The notes under the pieces were generated by a model. That model saw nothing but the letters and a program-made list of their open reading frames with translations, had not been told where the DNA came from and did no database searches. From Yinghuangia elevatio (lineage in GTDB: Bacteria > Actinomycetota > Actinomycetes > Streptomycetales > Streptomycetaceae): DNA of 35,420 nucleotides. Of this stretch, positions 7,309-17,900 are shown piece after piece. Made by a program: the position numbers and the translations under genes. Location of the stretch: positions 1-35,420 of the forward strand of contig NZ_JBEZFP010000100.1 of the NCBI RefSeq assembly GCF_040649515.1, given 5' to 3'. Position 1 is the first letter of the stretch. Every line of letters starts with the position of its first letter.

Positions 7309-8319
7309 TCAGCGGAAGCGGCCGCTGTGCAGTTGGGTGTACCCGGTGGCGGATCCGGCGTTGCCGGTGGTGATCTGGTGCTGGGTGGAGGAGTCTGCCG
7401 AGCGGTGGTTGGTGACGACGATGGAGGAGACCTCTTTGAACAGGCCTGCGGGCAGGGCGTGCTGGGTGGAGCGGAAGGCGTCGGTGCCGCCCTGGAAGGT
7501 CTCCGACGTGCCGGAGAATCCGTCGGCGGCGTAGAGGGTGACGCTGTACCTGCGTCCGACGGAGACGCTGGCGATGGTGTCGTTGCCGATGCCGGACTTC
7601 CGCAGGTCGTCCATGCTGTACCGGCCCTCGAAGAAGTGCCGGCTCTTGCCCTTGCAGCCCGCCTCGGAGTACACCGTCGCCCCCTCCCGTGCGCCTACGG
7701 GGTCCATCGTCACCTCGTGCTCGGCAGCCAGCCGCGCCTCGCGGTCGGCGTACCAGGTGTCGGGGGTTGCTGCCATCTCCGCGGTGGTGGGGGGCCGATT
7801 CGCGGCGATGAACGGCAGGGCGAGCTGCGGGTCGGCGACCTCGAACCGGTAGCCGTCGAGGTCGTAGTCGGTACCCCCGGCTGCCGGCCTGTGCAGGCTG
7901 AGCAGGTCCTCGGCGCTCATGCTCTCGCGGTCGCGGTCGTAGGCGGCTCGTTCGCCTTCGGACAGCTGCTCCCACTTCTTGAGGACGAGCAGTTGCCCGG
8001 ACCGCGGCGCGGCGGCCACTTCTGCCGCGCTCTTCTTGCCGATCTCCGCATTGGACAGCTGCGCCTTGCCTCCGGTCCACGCCCGCAGGATGCGTGCGCG
8101 GTGCATCTGCGCGATGACGTTGGCCAGCTGGCTGCCGGGGCCGTCTGCGGCGAACGCCGCCAGGCCTTCCGGGAACACGGGGTAGTGCTTGCCGCCGATG
8201 TGGAAGGGACCGAAATTGTCGACGTCCAGGGCGCCTCTGGTCGCCGCGTCCGCGAGGGTCATCCGCTTGCCGCAGAGTGCGGGGCGGGCGGTCGGTTCGT
8301 TGAGCAGAGTATTGTCCAT
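7309..8319 (-). CDS. Beta/gamma-crystallin-like domain protein
   Basis: This encodes 336 residues from an ATG at 8319 preceded by GGAAGGGGA. There is no signal peptide. Residues ~213-285 match the beta/gamma-crystallin pattern: GATVYSEAGCKGKSRHF, an aromatic/Gly strand, GNDTIASVSVGRRYSVTLY and DGFSGTSETF, the N/D-x-S/T-S motif that usually binds calcium. The N-terminal 200 residues are helical, with KKWEQLSEGERAAYDRDRE and CGKRMTLADAATRG, and have no family I recognise. A Ser/Thr-rich tail follows the crystallin part. Family members are calcium-binding structural or surface proteins. The neighbours on the same strand are the propeller-like protein downstream and the exported RTX protein upstream. 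Confidence 0.75.
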   Translation of the reverse strand: MDNTLLNEPTARPALCGKRMTLADAATRGALDVDNFGPFHIGGKHYPVFPEGLAAFAADGPGSQLANVIAQMHRARILRAWTGGKAQLSNAEIGKKSAAEVAAAPRSGQLLVLKKWEQLSEGERAAYDRDRESMSAEDLLSLHRPAAGGTDYDLDGYRFEVADPQLALPFIAANRPPTTAEMAATPDTWYADREARLAAEHEVTMDPVGAREGATVYSEAGCKGKSRHFFEGRYSMDDLRKSGIGNDTIASVSVGRRYSVTLYAADGFSGTSETFQGGTDAFRSTQHALPAGLFKEVSSIVVTNHRSADSSTQHQITTGNAGSATGYTQLHSGRFR

Positions 8320-8662
8320 AGGGGTCCCCTTCCGAGACCGGCGGGCCTGCCGACACGGCAGTCGGCGGCGCGGCGCGGTCGGAGACTGCCCCGGCAGCAC
8401 GCCTCCTGTCCAACCATTCGGTGAACATCACCCGATCGGAGTGCCCGTCCACGCGTGGAAGGTCCGCCGACGCAGGGCTCCGCGACATCGCCCCCGTCCT
8501 GCGCTCCGACCTGGTCGCCGGCATCGATGCCCCGCCGGTTCCCGCACCTCGGTCCGCCGGTTCGTCAGGCGCAACTCGACCGACGCTCCCCCCACCATCC
8601 CGCCCCTCCGTACGCGTCGGGACACCCCATATTTATGGCATAACGAGGCGGGGTTGTGAGAC
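8320..8662. other. Intergenic stretch with one AT-rich island
   Basis: I see no convincing gene here. An AT-rich island at 8627-8645 (CATATTTATGGCATAA), unusual for this DNA, could hold a minus-strand promoter for the crystallin-type gene, but it lies over 300 bp upstream of its start. Confidence 0.3.
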
Positions 8663-8968
8663 TCAGATGTCTGGCAACCTAACCCGGACGAACCGCACCG
8701 TGCGGTGCCGTCCGGTACCGACGGCGACCTCGACGGTCACGGGGTCACGCTGTGGGTCGGCTAGGGGGAGCACCTGCCCGAACTCGTGGTGGCGGACCGG
8801 CGTGGCGAGGCGTCCGGCGACCGTGTCGGCGACCTGCCGGGCCTGCCGGGTGTCCAGTTGCGGAGACGTGGAAGCACGGCCTTTGTCGGGGAGTTCGACC
8901 AGGAGGGCGCGGGGGCGGCGGACGGTCCCCACGACGGCGACCAGCGCGGCGTCGACGGTGTCGGCCCG
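8663..8968 (-). pseudogene. Small fragment of an unrecognised protein
   Basis: The minus-strand frame reads naturally from about ADTVDAALVAVVGTV through RPRALLVELPDKG, RQARQVADTVAGRL and VAVGTGRHRTVRFVRVRLPDI to a stop at 8663. An in-frame stop lies just upstream, near 8980. The only start is a GTG at 8932 with no ribosome binding site, which would cut off a plausible part of the protein. This suggests the C-terminal remnant of a longer gene. The family is not recognised. Confidence 0.35.
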
Positions 8969-9103
8969 TACGGGCGGCGGTCACCTATTCCAGGAGTGCG
9001 GTATTCCTCGGGCCCGGCATTGGATCTCACCCTCCGTCAACGATGTCTGCTCTGGTCATGCCCTCCTACAAACCTGCGGGCGCCGGGCGGGTCGGCAACG
9101 GGG

Positions 9104-9134
9104 AAGGCCGGGCGGCAGGTGGCCGTCCGGCCTT
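9104..9134 (-). terminator. Stem-loop after the RTX-repeat gene
   Basis: AAGGCCGGGCGGC pairs with GCCGTCCGGCCTT (13 bp, one wobble) around a short loop, 24 bases past the stop at 9158. The minus-strand transcript continues TTCCCC after the stem. Confidence 0.55.
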
Positions 9135-9157
9135 CGTTCATCTCACGCGGGTTGTGG

Positions 9158-11365
9158 TCAGCAGCTGGTGGTGGTGTCGCCGACGTCCGCGGTGCAGGTG
9201 TCGGTGCCGAGGCCGCCGTTGGCGGTGTCGCCGCCGGTGCCGTCCTGCACGTTGATGTTGTCGTTGCCGAGGTTGCCGCTCATCGTGTCGGTGCCGGAGG
9301 TGTCGGCGAGGACGTCGTTGCCGTTCTGGCCGTCGAGGTCGTCGTTTCCGGGGCCGCCGTAGATGTGGTCGTTGCCGTTGTCGAACAGGTACAGCAGCGA
9401 ACCCAGCAGGGTCTCCCCGTAGTTGGTGTCGTTGCCGTGCTCGCCGTACAGGTAGTCGGCGCCGTTCCCGCCGCCCATGATGTCGTCGCCGTCGCCGCCG
9501 TAGAGGGTGTCGTCGGCGTTGCCGCCGTCCACGACGTCGTTCCCGCTGCCGGCGTAGATCGTGTCGTTGCCGTTGCCGCCGTTGATGGTGTCGTTGCCAC
9601 CGAGACCGCAGATGACGTCGGCGCCGTTCGTGCCGTTCACCGTGTCGTTGCCGGAGGTCCCGGTGATGGTGCAGCCGTGGCCGTTGTTCACGGTGGTGTT
9701 CTCGGCGTCGGAGTCGTTGCCCGGGGTGGTGTCACCGACGACGGAGGTGGTGGTGCCGGTCGCGGTGAGCGTGCCAGTGGCCTGCGGTTCGACGACCACG
9801 GTGATCGACGCGGAGGCGGCGTTGGCCACGGTGCCGATCGTGCAGCTCACGGTCGGCGTGCTGACCGTGCACGACCCTTGGGAACTGGTCGCGGACACGA
9901 TCGTGCGCGCGACGCCGGACAGCGTCAGTGCCGAGGTCGTCGACGTGGCGGTGGCCGAACCGTTGTTGGTGACGGTCTGCGTGTAGGTGACGGTGTCCCC
10001 GAGCGCTACCGGGTCGGCCGAGTCGGCGACGGTGGTGGCCAGGTCGGCGTTCGGCGCCAGGTAGGTGAACTGGTCGGCCGCGCTGGTCGCGCTCGTTCCG
10101 GTCGGGGTGGTCACCTGCACGTCGACGGTGCCGGCGGCGTGCGCGGGTGAGGTCGCGGTGCAGGATGTGGCCGAACACGACACGGCGGTCGCCGCGTTGC
10201 CCGGCCCGAAGGTGACGCCGGTGGCGGCGGCGAGGTCGGTGCCGGTGATCGTGACCACGGTGCCGCCCGCGGTGGGCCCGCTCGTGGGACTGACCGCGGT
10301 GACCGTCGGGGCCGGGGTCGCGGCGGAGATCTGGAGGACGTCGAGGCTGTCGGTGCTGTCGAAAACGTTGTTGACGACGTAGCCGCGGGAGCCGTCCGGG
10401 CTCAGCGCGAGTGTGGTCGGGCTGTCGCCGATGGGGGCGGTCTCGGTAACCGTGTTCGTGGCGGTGTCGATCACGGAGATGGTGTTGTCCTGGGCGTTGG
10501 TGACATACACGGTCGTCCCGTCCGGGCTGAACGCCACGCCGAAGGGGGCGTTGCCGGTGGTGATCGTCGTGGTGGCGGTCATGGTGGCCAGGTCCACGAC
10601 GGTGACGATGGTCCGGTTCGAGTGGGCGACGTACGCGGTCGCGCTGTCCGGGCTGACCGCGAGTTCGAACGGCGATTCGGTCATCGACAGGGTCGACGTC
10701 ACCGTGTGGGTGGTGGTGTCGATCGCGGTGAGGGTGTCGCTGTACTGGGTGACGACGTAGGCGGTCGCACCGTCGGGGCTGACCTCGACGTGGCGGGGGA
10801 AGTCGTCGATCGTCACGGAGGTGGTGACGGTGTTGGTCGCGGTGTCGATGACCTTCATCGATGCACCGGGGAAGATCGCGTCGGCGACGTAGACCTCGCT
10901 GCCGTCGGGGGTGATCGCCAGCCCGGTCGGTACGCCGATGCCGGTGATGGTGGCGGTGGTGGCGCCGGTGGCGGCGTCGACGACGCGCACCGTTCCGTCG
11001 TTCTGGTTGGCCACGTACAGCGTGGTGCTGTCGGGTGTGACCGCGATGCCGGTGGGGGCGTTGCCGACGGTTATCGGCGTGTCCAGGGTGTTCGTGGCGG
11101 TGTCCAGCACGCTCACGGTCGTGCCGACCGGGCTGAACATCCCGCCGCCGGTGTTGGACACGTACACGTGGGCGCCGTCGGGTGCCACCGCCATGTACTC
11201 CGGGTCGTCGCCCAGTGCCACGCTCGCGATCACGGTCGGCGTGGCCGCCGCCGGAGGCGCGGCCAACGCTGTCAGGCCCAGCGCGGCGAGCGCGAACGCC
11301 CCCACGACGGCGGTCCGCCCGCGCCGACGCGCGCGGGCAGGGCGTAACGGACTGATCGAGGTCAT
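9158..11365 (-). CDS. Exported YVTN beta-propeller / TIG / DUF11 / RTX-repeat protein
   Basis: This encodes 735 residues from an ATG at 11365 with GGGGGA upstream. Domains in order: a Sec signal peptide (Arg-rich start, hydrophobic AVVGAFALAALGLTALA, cleavage near APPAAA, residue ~42); YVTN-type propeller repeats, ~44-345 (VAVSPDGATAYV-, VIDTATNTV-like units); an IPT/TIG Ig-like domain, ~350-433 (VSPTSGPTAGGTVVTITG); a DUF11-like Ig domain, ~436-555 (VTYTQTVTNNGSATAT); and about a dozen RTX calcium-binding nonapeptides, ~566-735 (GGNGNDTIYAGSGNDVVDG). It should be secreted and fold on calcium outside the cell. No LPXTG or membrane anchor and no enzymatic domain is seen. Family members are surface or matrix adhesin-like proteins; the partner here is unknown. 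A hairpin at 9104-9134 closes the gene. Confidence 0.88.
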   Translation of the reverse strand: MTSISPLRPARARRRGRTAVVGAFALAALGLTALAAPPAAATPTVIASVALGDDPEYMAVAPDGAHVYVSNTGGGMFSPVGTTVSVLDTATNTLDTPITVGNAPTGIAVTPDSTTLYVANQNDGTVRVVDAATGATTATITGIGVPTGLAITPDGSEVYVADAIFPGASMKVIDTATNTVTTSVTIDDFPRHVEVSPDGATAYVVTQYSDTLTAIDTTTHTVTSTLSMTESPFELAVSPDSATAYVAHSNRTIVTVVDLATMTATTTITTGNAPFGVAFSPDGTTVYVTNAQDNTISVIDTATNTVTETAPIGDSPTTLALSPDGSRGYVVNNVFDSTDSLDVLQISAATPAPTVTAVSPTSGPTAGGTVVTITGTDLAAATGVTFGPGNAATAVSCSATSCTATSPAHAAGTVDVQVTTPTGTSATSAADQFTYLAPNADLATTVADSADPVALGDTVTYTQTVTNNGSATATSTTSALTLSGVARTIVSATSSQGSCTVSTPTVSCTIGTVANAASASITVVVEPQATGTLTATGTTTSVVGDTTPGNDSDAENTTVNNGHGCTITGTSGNDTVNGTNGADVICGLGGNDTINGGNGNDTIYAGSGNDVVDGGNADDTLYGGDGDDIMGGGNGADYLYGEHGNDTNYGETLLGSLLYLFDNGNDHIYGGPGNDDLDGQNGNDVLADTSGTDTMSGNLGNDNINVQDGTGGDTANGGLGTDTCTADVGDTTTSC

Positions 11366-11813
11366 CGAGGGTCCCCCTTTGAAGGAGCCGCACCTGGCGG
11401 CAGGGCCGAGGGCTCCTGGGAACCGCCGACGTGCGGTCGCGCACGACCCCGCGGCAGCGATGTCTTCGGCACGGTCGCCGAGGGCCTGGCGGGTGTCACG
11501 GCAAATCTCTCGGAACGCACCGGCCTTCGTTGTCCAAACCGTTGGGCTCGGCCGGAATTCCCCCGACAACGGCCGGAACGTCGGCACCGGAGGCAGAGCG
11601 GCTTGTCGTGTCCGAGTACGTGCCCGAGTACGTTGCGGTTCACCGTCCCGCTCGCCGCACAGTCCTTGCGGGAACCTGGTCCTGGTTGTGTTCTCGGCCG
11701 CTTCTGCGGTTGCTGCCGCGCATGTCCGGGCGGAGAGATGAGCCGCTTGCCAGGGTGCGGGTGGTTCGAGTACGCCGGGGCGGCGCCCCTGCACCCGTGT
11801 CCGGCACGCGGTT
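11366..11813. other. Intergenic stretch upstream of the RTX gene
   Basis: No gene is supported in this stretch. It should hold the promoter of the minus-strand gene starting at 11365. TTGTCGTGTCCGAGTACG-like direct repeats (GTACGTGCCCGAGTACGT near 11616-11632) are the only visible structure. Confidence 0.3.
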
Positions 11814-11858
11814 CGCCGGGGCGGGCTCCCACGGGACCTGTGGGAGCCCGCCCCGGCG
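11814..11858 (-). terminator. Perfect 19-bp stem-loop after the giant LamG gene
   Basis: CGCCGGGGCGGGCTCCCAC pairs without mismatch to 11840-11858 around a 7-base loop (GGGACCT). It begins 58 bases past the stop at 11917. There is no T-run, which is common for actinomycete terminators. Confidence 0.7.
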
Positions 11859-11916
11859 ACGGGTGACGCATGTGGGGCGTGCTGTTGCGCGGTGCGGCCG
11901 GTGCCGGAGGCGGCTG

Positions 11917-14900
11917 TCAGGTGACGGTGAGGGTTATGGGTTCGGCGAGTTTGGTGTATCCGTTGTTGTGGAGGTACCAGGCTGCGTAGTTGCCCGGGGC
12001 CAGGCCGGCGGTGGGGACTGCGACGTCGCCGCTGCGTTCGGGGGCGGGCTTCCAGGACAGCGATTCCTGGGCCGGGGGCACCACGCCGGCAGGGTAGATG
12101 CCGATCCAGTTGGTGGTGCTCATGGTGGCCGCCGGAGTCGAGTAGCGGAAGGTGACGCTCGCCGTCCCCTTGGGGATGGTGGCGGTCGTGGTGGAGATGG
12201 TGCTGACCGGCTCGGGAGCGGGCTCAGGGGCGGGTGCCGCAGGTACGGGGGCCGGGTCGAGCGCGACGGGCAGGGCCTCATCGGGGTCGAGGTTGTAGTA
12301 GGCGGCGAGGCGGTCGGTGATGGTGTCGGTGTAGGGGGTCAGGGCCGGGAATTGTGTGGTGATCGCGGTCTTGGCGGCGGCGGTGAGCGCGGTCAGGGAT
12401 GCGGTGGCTCCGGTCAGGTGCGGTTCGAGTTGCCGCATGAGGTGGTAGTCGCTGGTGATGCCGACGTCGCCCATCGCCTTGGCCAGGGAGGGGGCCGTGG
12501 TGGTGGTGTCCTGGACGCGGCTGACGAAGGTGACGCGGTGCAGGATGCGCCAGCACGGCGGCTTGCGGTCGCTCTGCCGGGTCTGGCGCAGGGCGCGGGC
12601 GTCCGGGCCGGTGTTGCGGTCCAGCCAGGCGGGGTCGACGACCTTGCCGTAGAAGTCCTCGAAGTTGTCGGTGGAGCTGTCGAGGTAGAAGGTCATGAAC
12701 CGGTAGGCGTCGACGCGGCCGGGCACCAGGACGGGGTTGTCGTCGATGTCGAAGACGGGCTTGTCGTCCTCGTCGTACTTCTGCAGGTCGCGGCCCGGTG
12801 CGGCGGCGACGTCCAGGCTGAAGGTGCGGGAGGCGTCCTTGGTCCTGGCGCGGGTGACGGCGTATCCGCCGCCGAGGGTGGCGCTGCCGGTGAGGCTGAC
12901 GCCGACGGGGCCGGCCTCGATGTTGACGTAGCCGCCGACGCTGACGCTGCCGGAGACGCTGTAGTCGCCGGTGGTGACCTGGGTGACCTGGTCGGTGGTG
13001 GAGGTGGTCTCGGAGAACAGGCCGCCGGCGGCGGTCCATACGTAGGTGTTGGCCATGTGGCGGCGGGAGGCTTCCTTCGCGGCCTTGCGCGTGGCGGCCG
13101 GGTCGCCGTCGTCGCCGCCCAGGCCGGTGCCGGTGCCGCCCATCATGCCGCCCAGCACTCGGTCGGCCTGGGCGCGGACGGGGTTGGTGGAGGCGAAGGT
13201 GGCGCTCTCGGTGGACATCGACTCGTAGAAGCTCTGCAGTTGCTGCTCTTCACGCTGGATGCGGCGTTTGAGGGCGTAGGCCTCGCGCGGCCGGTAGTAG
13301 CTGTACTCGCCGCCGTCCCCCGCATTGGGGAACGCGGGGTCGGGGAACGGCTGCAGCGCGCCGGAGGTCCCGGTCGGGGCGAAGCCGACGGTGCCGTCGA
13401 GGGTGCCCTGCTTGGTGTAGTAGGGGTTGATCGGGAAGGCGATGATGTTCCAGTCGCGGGGGATGTCCGCGTTGGGGATCATGCGGTAGGCGACCAGGAC
13501 GCCGGTGTGCGCCAGGCGCAGCGCGTACAGGTCGGCGGTGGCGGACTGCACGATCGCAAAGCCGGTGTTGGCCGGTGCCCAGCGGCGCCCCGCATCCGGG
13601 TTGACCTGCCCCGATTCGGCGTCCTCCTCCCATTGCCCGGTCAAGACGACGCCGCTGGTGCGAGTGGTCTCGCTGCTCTGGGAGACTTCCAGGTTGGTGG
13701 CCCAGTTGTTGTTGAACTTGATGGTGGCCTCGACGGTGAGGCCCACCTTGACCTTGACCACCGGTTTGGCGGTGCCGACACCGAGCGGCGCGGCGACGAT
13801 GGAGGTGTCGTCGTTGACGGAGAAGTCGACCTTGGCGGTGCCGGACGCCTCCAGACTGCGTTTCTCGTCGTTGGAGATGGTGTTGGTGACCTTGTCGGCC
13901 TGGACGAAGGACACCGACGCCTTCTCGGCGTAGTCGCCGGCGGTGCCCCACACCATGTTCTCCGACGGCATCGGCGGGGCGCCTTCGAGGTAGCCGATCA
14001 GCTGCGGGTCGAACTGCGCCTGTCCGACCCAGGTGGTGGTCAGCTCTCCGGTCTTGAAGCCGGTGTGCAGTTCCCACCGGCCGTTGCGGACGAAGGCGTA
14101 CGCGCGTTTCATGACGCCGAACGGGTGGCCGTCGGTGTCGGCCTGCAGGTCGCCGTACTCGGACGCGGCGGGCGTGTGGTCGATGCGGGTGTTGAAGCTG
14201 CTGGCGATACCGGTCAGCGCCGAGCGGACCTCCGCGGCGTCGACGGAGATCGGAGCCGAGGAGACGACGTTGCCGGGTGCTTTCGTCGACGGCTTCAGGT
14301 GGTTGCCGCGCGGCCCGAAGTCCTTCACCGTCGCGCCGGGTTCGGTCGAGGCGCCGTCGAAGGGGTAGTAGGCGACCAGGTCCGCGCTCTCGCCGCGCAG
14401 GCGGGTGAACATGTTGTCCAGGACCTGCTCGCGGGTCCGGCAGGTCGCCCACACCCGTACCTCGTCCAGTTCCCCGGCGAACCCTGCGGATAGGGCGCTG
14501 CCGTGCGAGCGGCCCGCGAGGGTGGCGGTGGCCTCGCCGCCGTACAACGTCGCCGTGGGTGTGCACGAGGCGGGCTGGGGGTCGCCGTCGAGGTAGAAGG
14601 TGGCGCGGTTGCCGTACGGGTCGGGGGTGCGGACGCGGCGGGCGCCGCGGAGTTTGGCGGGGAAGGCTTCGCAGGCGTCGGCGGTGACCGCGCCCTCTTG
14701 CTCCGGGAACGTCCACCATGCCGTCAGGCCTGGGGCGCTGGGGCTGATGGACGTGCCGATGAGCTTCTCCTCGCGGGCGACGTTCCAGATCCGCACCTCG
14801 GTCAGGGTGCCGCGCAGGCCGTGCGTGGTGCGGCCCTGGCGGTGGCGGCCCAGCTCGCAGTTCTCGTCGTTGCCGACCGGCGCGGCACCCTCGTGGACGT

Positions 14901-17900
14901 ACGGTTTGGGGCCGACCGGCACGCCGTCGATGTACAGCCGGATGGCCACGCCGCCCTTCTCGTTGTGGCCGCCTTTGCGGGTCACCGCGACACGCGTGAG
15001 CGTTTTGGTCGCCAGCTTGGTCTGCGAGCGGACGACGACCGCGGCACCGTCCTTGCCGCCGCGTTCGAACGCGAACGCCAGTTGCCCGTCGGCCTCCACG
15101 TACAGCGCGTACGGCACCGACGTGCCCGCCGCGCCGCCGCCGACGACGCCCTTGCCGACCAGGCCGTGCACCACGCCAAGGGTCTCCAGGTACACGCTCG
15201 CCTCGATGGTCAGGTCCCCGAGCAGGTCCAGCCCGCCGGGGCCGCCCGCGTCCAGGTACCCGCCGCCGTCCATGGCCATGGCCCAGTGCTGCTCGAACGC
15301 CACGGCCACATGGCTCCAGTCACCGAAGGGGGCGCCGTCCGCGGTCGTGAACGTCTGCACGCCGACGGTAGCCATCGGGGCGTATCCGTTCAGTCCGGAG
15401 ATGGCAGGCCGGTAGGGGCCGGTCAATGTTCCGTCGTGGCCGTGCCCGGACCGGTCGACCGTCGATCCGTCGCTGAACTGCCAGTACCCCAGCAGGCCTT
15501 CCTCCCGGCCGCGCAGCCGACGCCGCATCGTCTCTTTGATCTCGGCTGCGGTTCGCGCGGTGCCCCACACCCGCACCTCGTCCAGGCAGATGCGCGACCC
15601 CGCGGCGGTGCCGCACTTGAGGTAGCCGAGCCTGACGGGGGGCCTCGTGCCTTCGGTTTCGATGTACTCGGTGCCGCCGAACGTCCCCGAGGCGACGGCA
15701 CCGCCGGTCTCGGAGGTGCAGGTCATCTCCACGCCGTCCCGGTACACCCGGCGCGCACCGGTGGACCTCTCGTGGACCATGGCCCAGTGGTGCCATTCCT
15801 GGGCGGGGACCGTCGCGGTCGTCACCGCGAAGGAGTAGTCCCGTTTCTCGGGGGTCCCGAAGTCGCCTCCGAAGGCGAGGCGGTTGTCCTCCAGGACGGC
15901 GATCTCCAGGGCGGTCCCCTTGGTCAGCAGCCCGTCCGTGCGGCCGGTGGCCTGCCGGTAGGCCCACATCTCGATGGTGAAGTCGGTTTCGGTCAGGTCG
16001 AGTTCGTTACCGCACTCGATCACGTTGTCCGTCTCCAGTGCGATGCCGCTGGACACCGAACTGGACCGCAGTGCCAGGCCGTAGGGGGTGTCCGGTCCGG
16101 CGGCGTGCAGCACGGTCCCGCCCGTGCCTGTGGCTCCGGTCGTGGGGTTGACCCAGGCCTCCAGCGTCAGGTCGCCCTCGGTGGCGAAGTCCGCGCCGTC
16201 GGCCGCGGTCAGGTACTGGGTGGTGCCGTCGAAGGACGGCGCGCGGCCCGGCGCGTGTCCGCGCCAGTGCGGCCCCACCCCGGCCACGGAGTCGGCCGCG
16301 GTCGCGTCGGCCACCGAGGCGGTGGCGTCGACGCGGGTGACCGCGACGATCTGCGACCCCGCCGATAGGTCCACCCCGGGGACGCTGCACGCGGCGTCGG
16401 CGTAGTCGTAGAGCACCGAGGACACCTGCGCGCCGACCGCGGCCGTCACCGCGCTCCCGGTCACCGAGACCGTGGTGGCGCCGGCCGGTGCGGCGGCGGC
16501 GACCGTGCGGATCCGGCCGTCCACCGACACCCGCTCGTCGGCTGCCAGGGACACCGTCAGCGGCGCGGCCAACTCCACTACCTGGTCCTTGACCGAGAGC
16601 ACGGTGCCCAGCAGCGCACCGGATCCCAGGGTGCCGTTCAGCACGGCCGCCAGCGACGCGGCCGCGCGCGGCACGTGCCCGAACGTCTCGGTGCGCGTCC
16701 CGCGGGTGACCGTGACGGTGCAGCGGTCCGCGTCCGAGGCGGAGTCCGCGGAGACCTTCACCGTGAAGTCCGCGAGCCGGGTGACCAGGTCGCGGGCCAC
16801 GAACTCCAGCCTCCCCGCCCCGACATCCACCCGCCTGGCCGCCCGCGCGACCAGCGTGGAGTAGTACGCGGAGAAGAACTGCCCGCTCCCGCCCCGGAAA
16901 TACAGCACGACGTCGCCGGTGGAACTGTCCAGCACGAACGGTGCGTCCTCGGTCCACGCGAACGCCAGCAGCGCCCCGTACACCGTCAGGCCCTGCCGGT
17001 CGGTGGCCACCAGCGGCATCGCCACCACCGTGTCACCGCCTCCGCGGGTCCCCCCGGACACCGTCATCAGCGCGTCCTCGGCGGCCTCCAACGCCGCCTC
17101 CCGCACGCCCAGCCGCTCCCGCGCCGCCAAGGACGAGGACAGATAGGTCTGCGATGTGCGCAGATGTATGTTCCCCAGGATGTCGTACGGGCTGCTGGCC
17201 ACGCGCGCGCTGAAGTACTCGACGTTCGACCGGTTCTGCTCGACGCGCCCGGCCAGGGTCCGATCCGCGTCCAGCGCGGTGCGGGCCGCGTCCACCGCCG
17301 CCTGCGCCGTCTTGATCGCGGCGAGGTCGCCGACCGTGCCCGGCTTGCCGGCCTCGGCCAGGGTGATCGAGGCCGGGACCGCGGCCAGGCGGCCGTCACG
17401 GGTCAGGGCGAAGTCCACCGCGGCGAGGTAACTGCGCGTCGCCACACCGCCCTTGGGCGCCGGGCCGCTCGTGCCGCACGCCAGCAGCAGCCGCGTCTGC
17501 CGCTTCTCGTGCCCCACCGCGGCGCCGTACCCGGTGGTGGCCGGCTCCTGCTGCGCGTACAACGCCGCCGCCGGAGCGGTCGACACCGTGCGCCCGGCGA
17601 ACGCGAAGACGTCCCGCGACAGGCCCGGCCCGTCACCGGCCGGCGCGTCGGAGGCCACCCACACCGGAGAGTTCTTCGCCTCGCCGTCGCGCAGCGCCCG
17701 GGTGTGGTCGCCCACCACCGTGCCGGTGCCCTCGTCGAAGCGGTAGTACGCCGCCAACCCCGTCTCGATCCCCGCCAGCCGCAGGCCCCGGTCACCGAAC
17801 TCGGCCTCCAGCCGTGCCCGGTTCCAGACCCGCAACTCGTCGATGTCGCCCGCGAACCCGGCCTGAGCCGCGTCCGCGACCAGCTTCGCGCCCACGGTCG

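Noticed and set aside
9280..9670. Short-period DNA repeats that could suggest a CRISPR or satellite array
   Set aside because: They are explained by RTX nonapeptide codons in the exported protein; unit length and spacing do not fit CRISPR.
10400..11230. Degenerate ~125-bp periodic pattern
   Set aside because: It is explained by YVTN beta-propeller repeats in the coding sequence.
11431..14493. A plus-strand open frame of about 1000 codons
   Set aside because: It is antisense to the LamG gene, low-complexity Gly/Val/Asp-rich, an artefact of GC-rich third positions.
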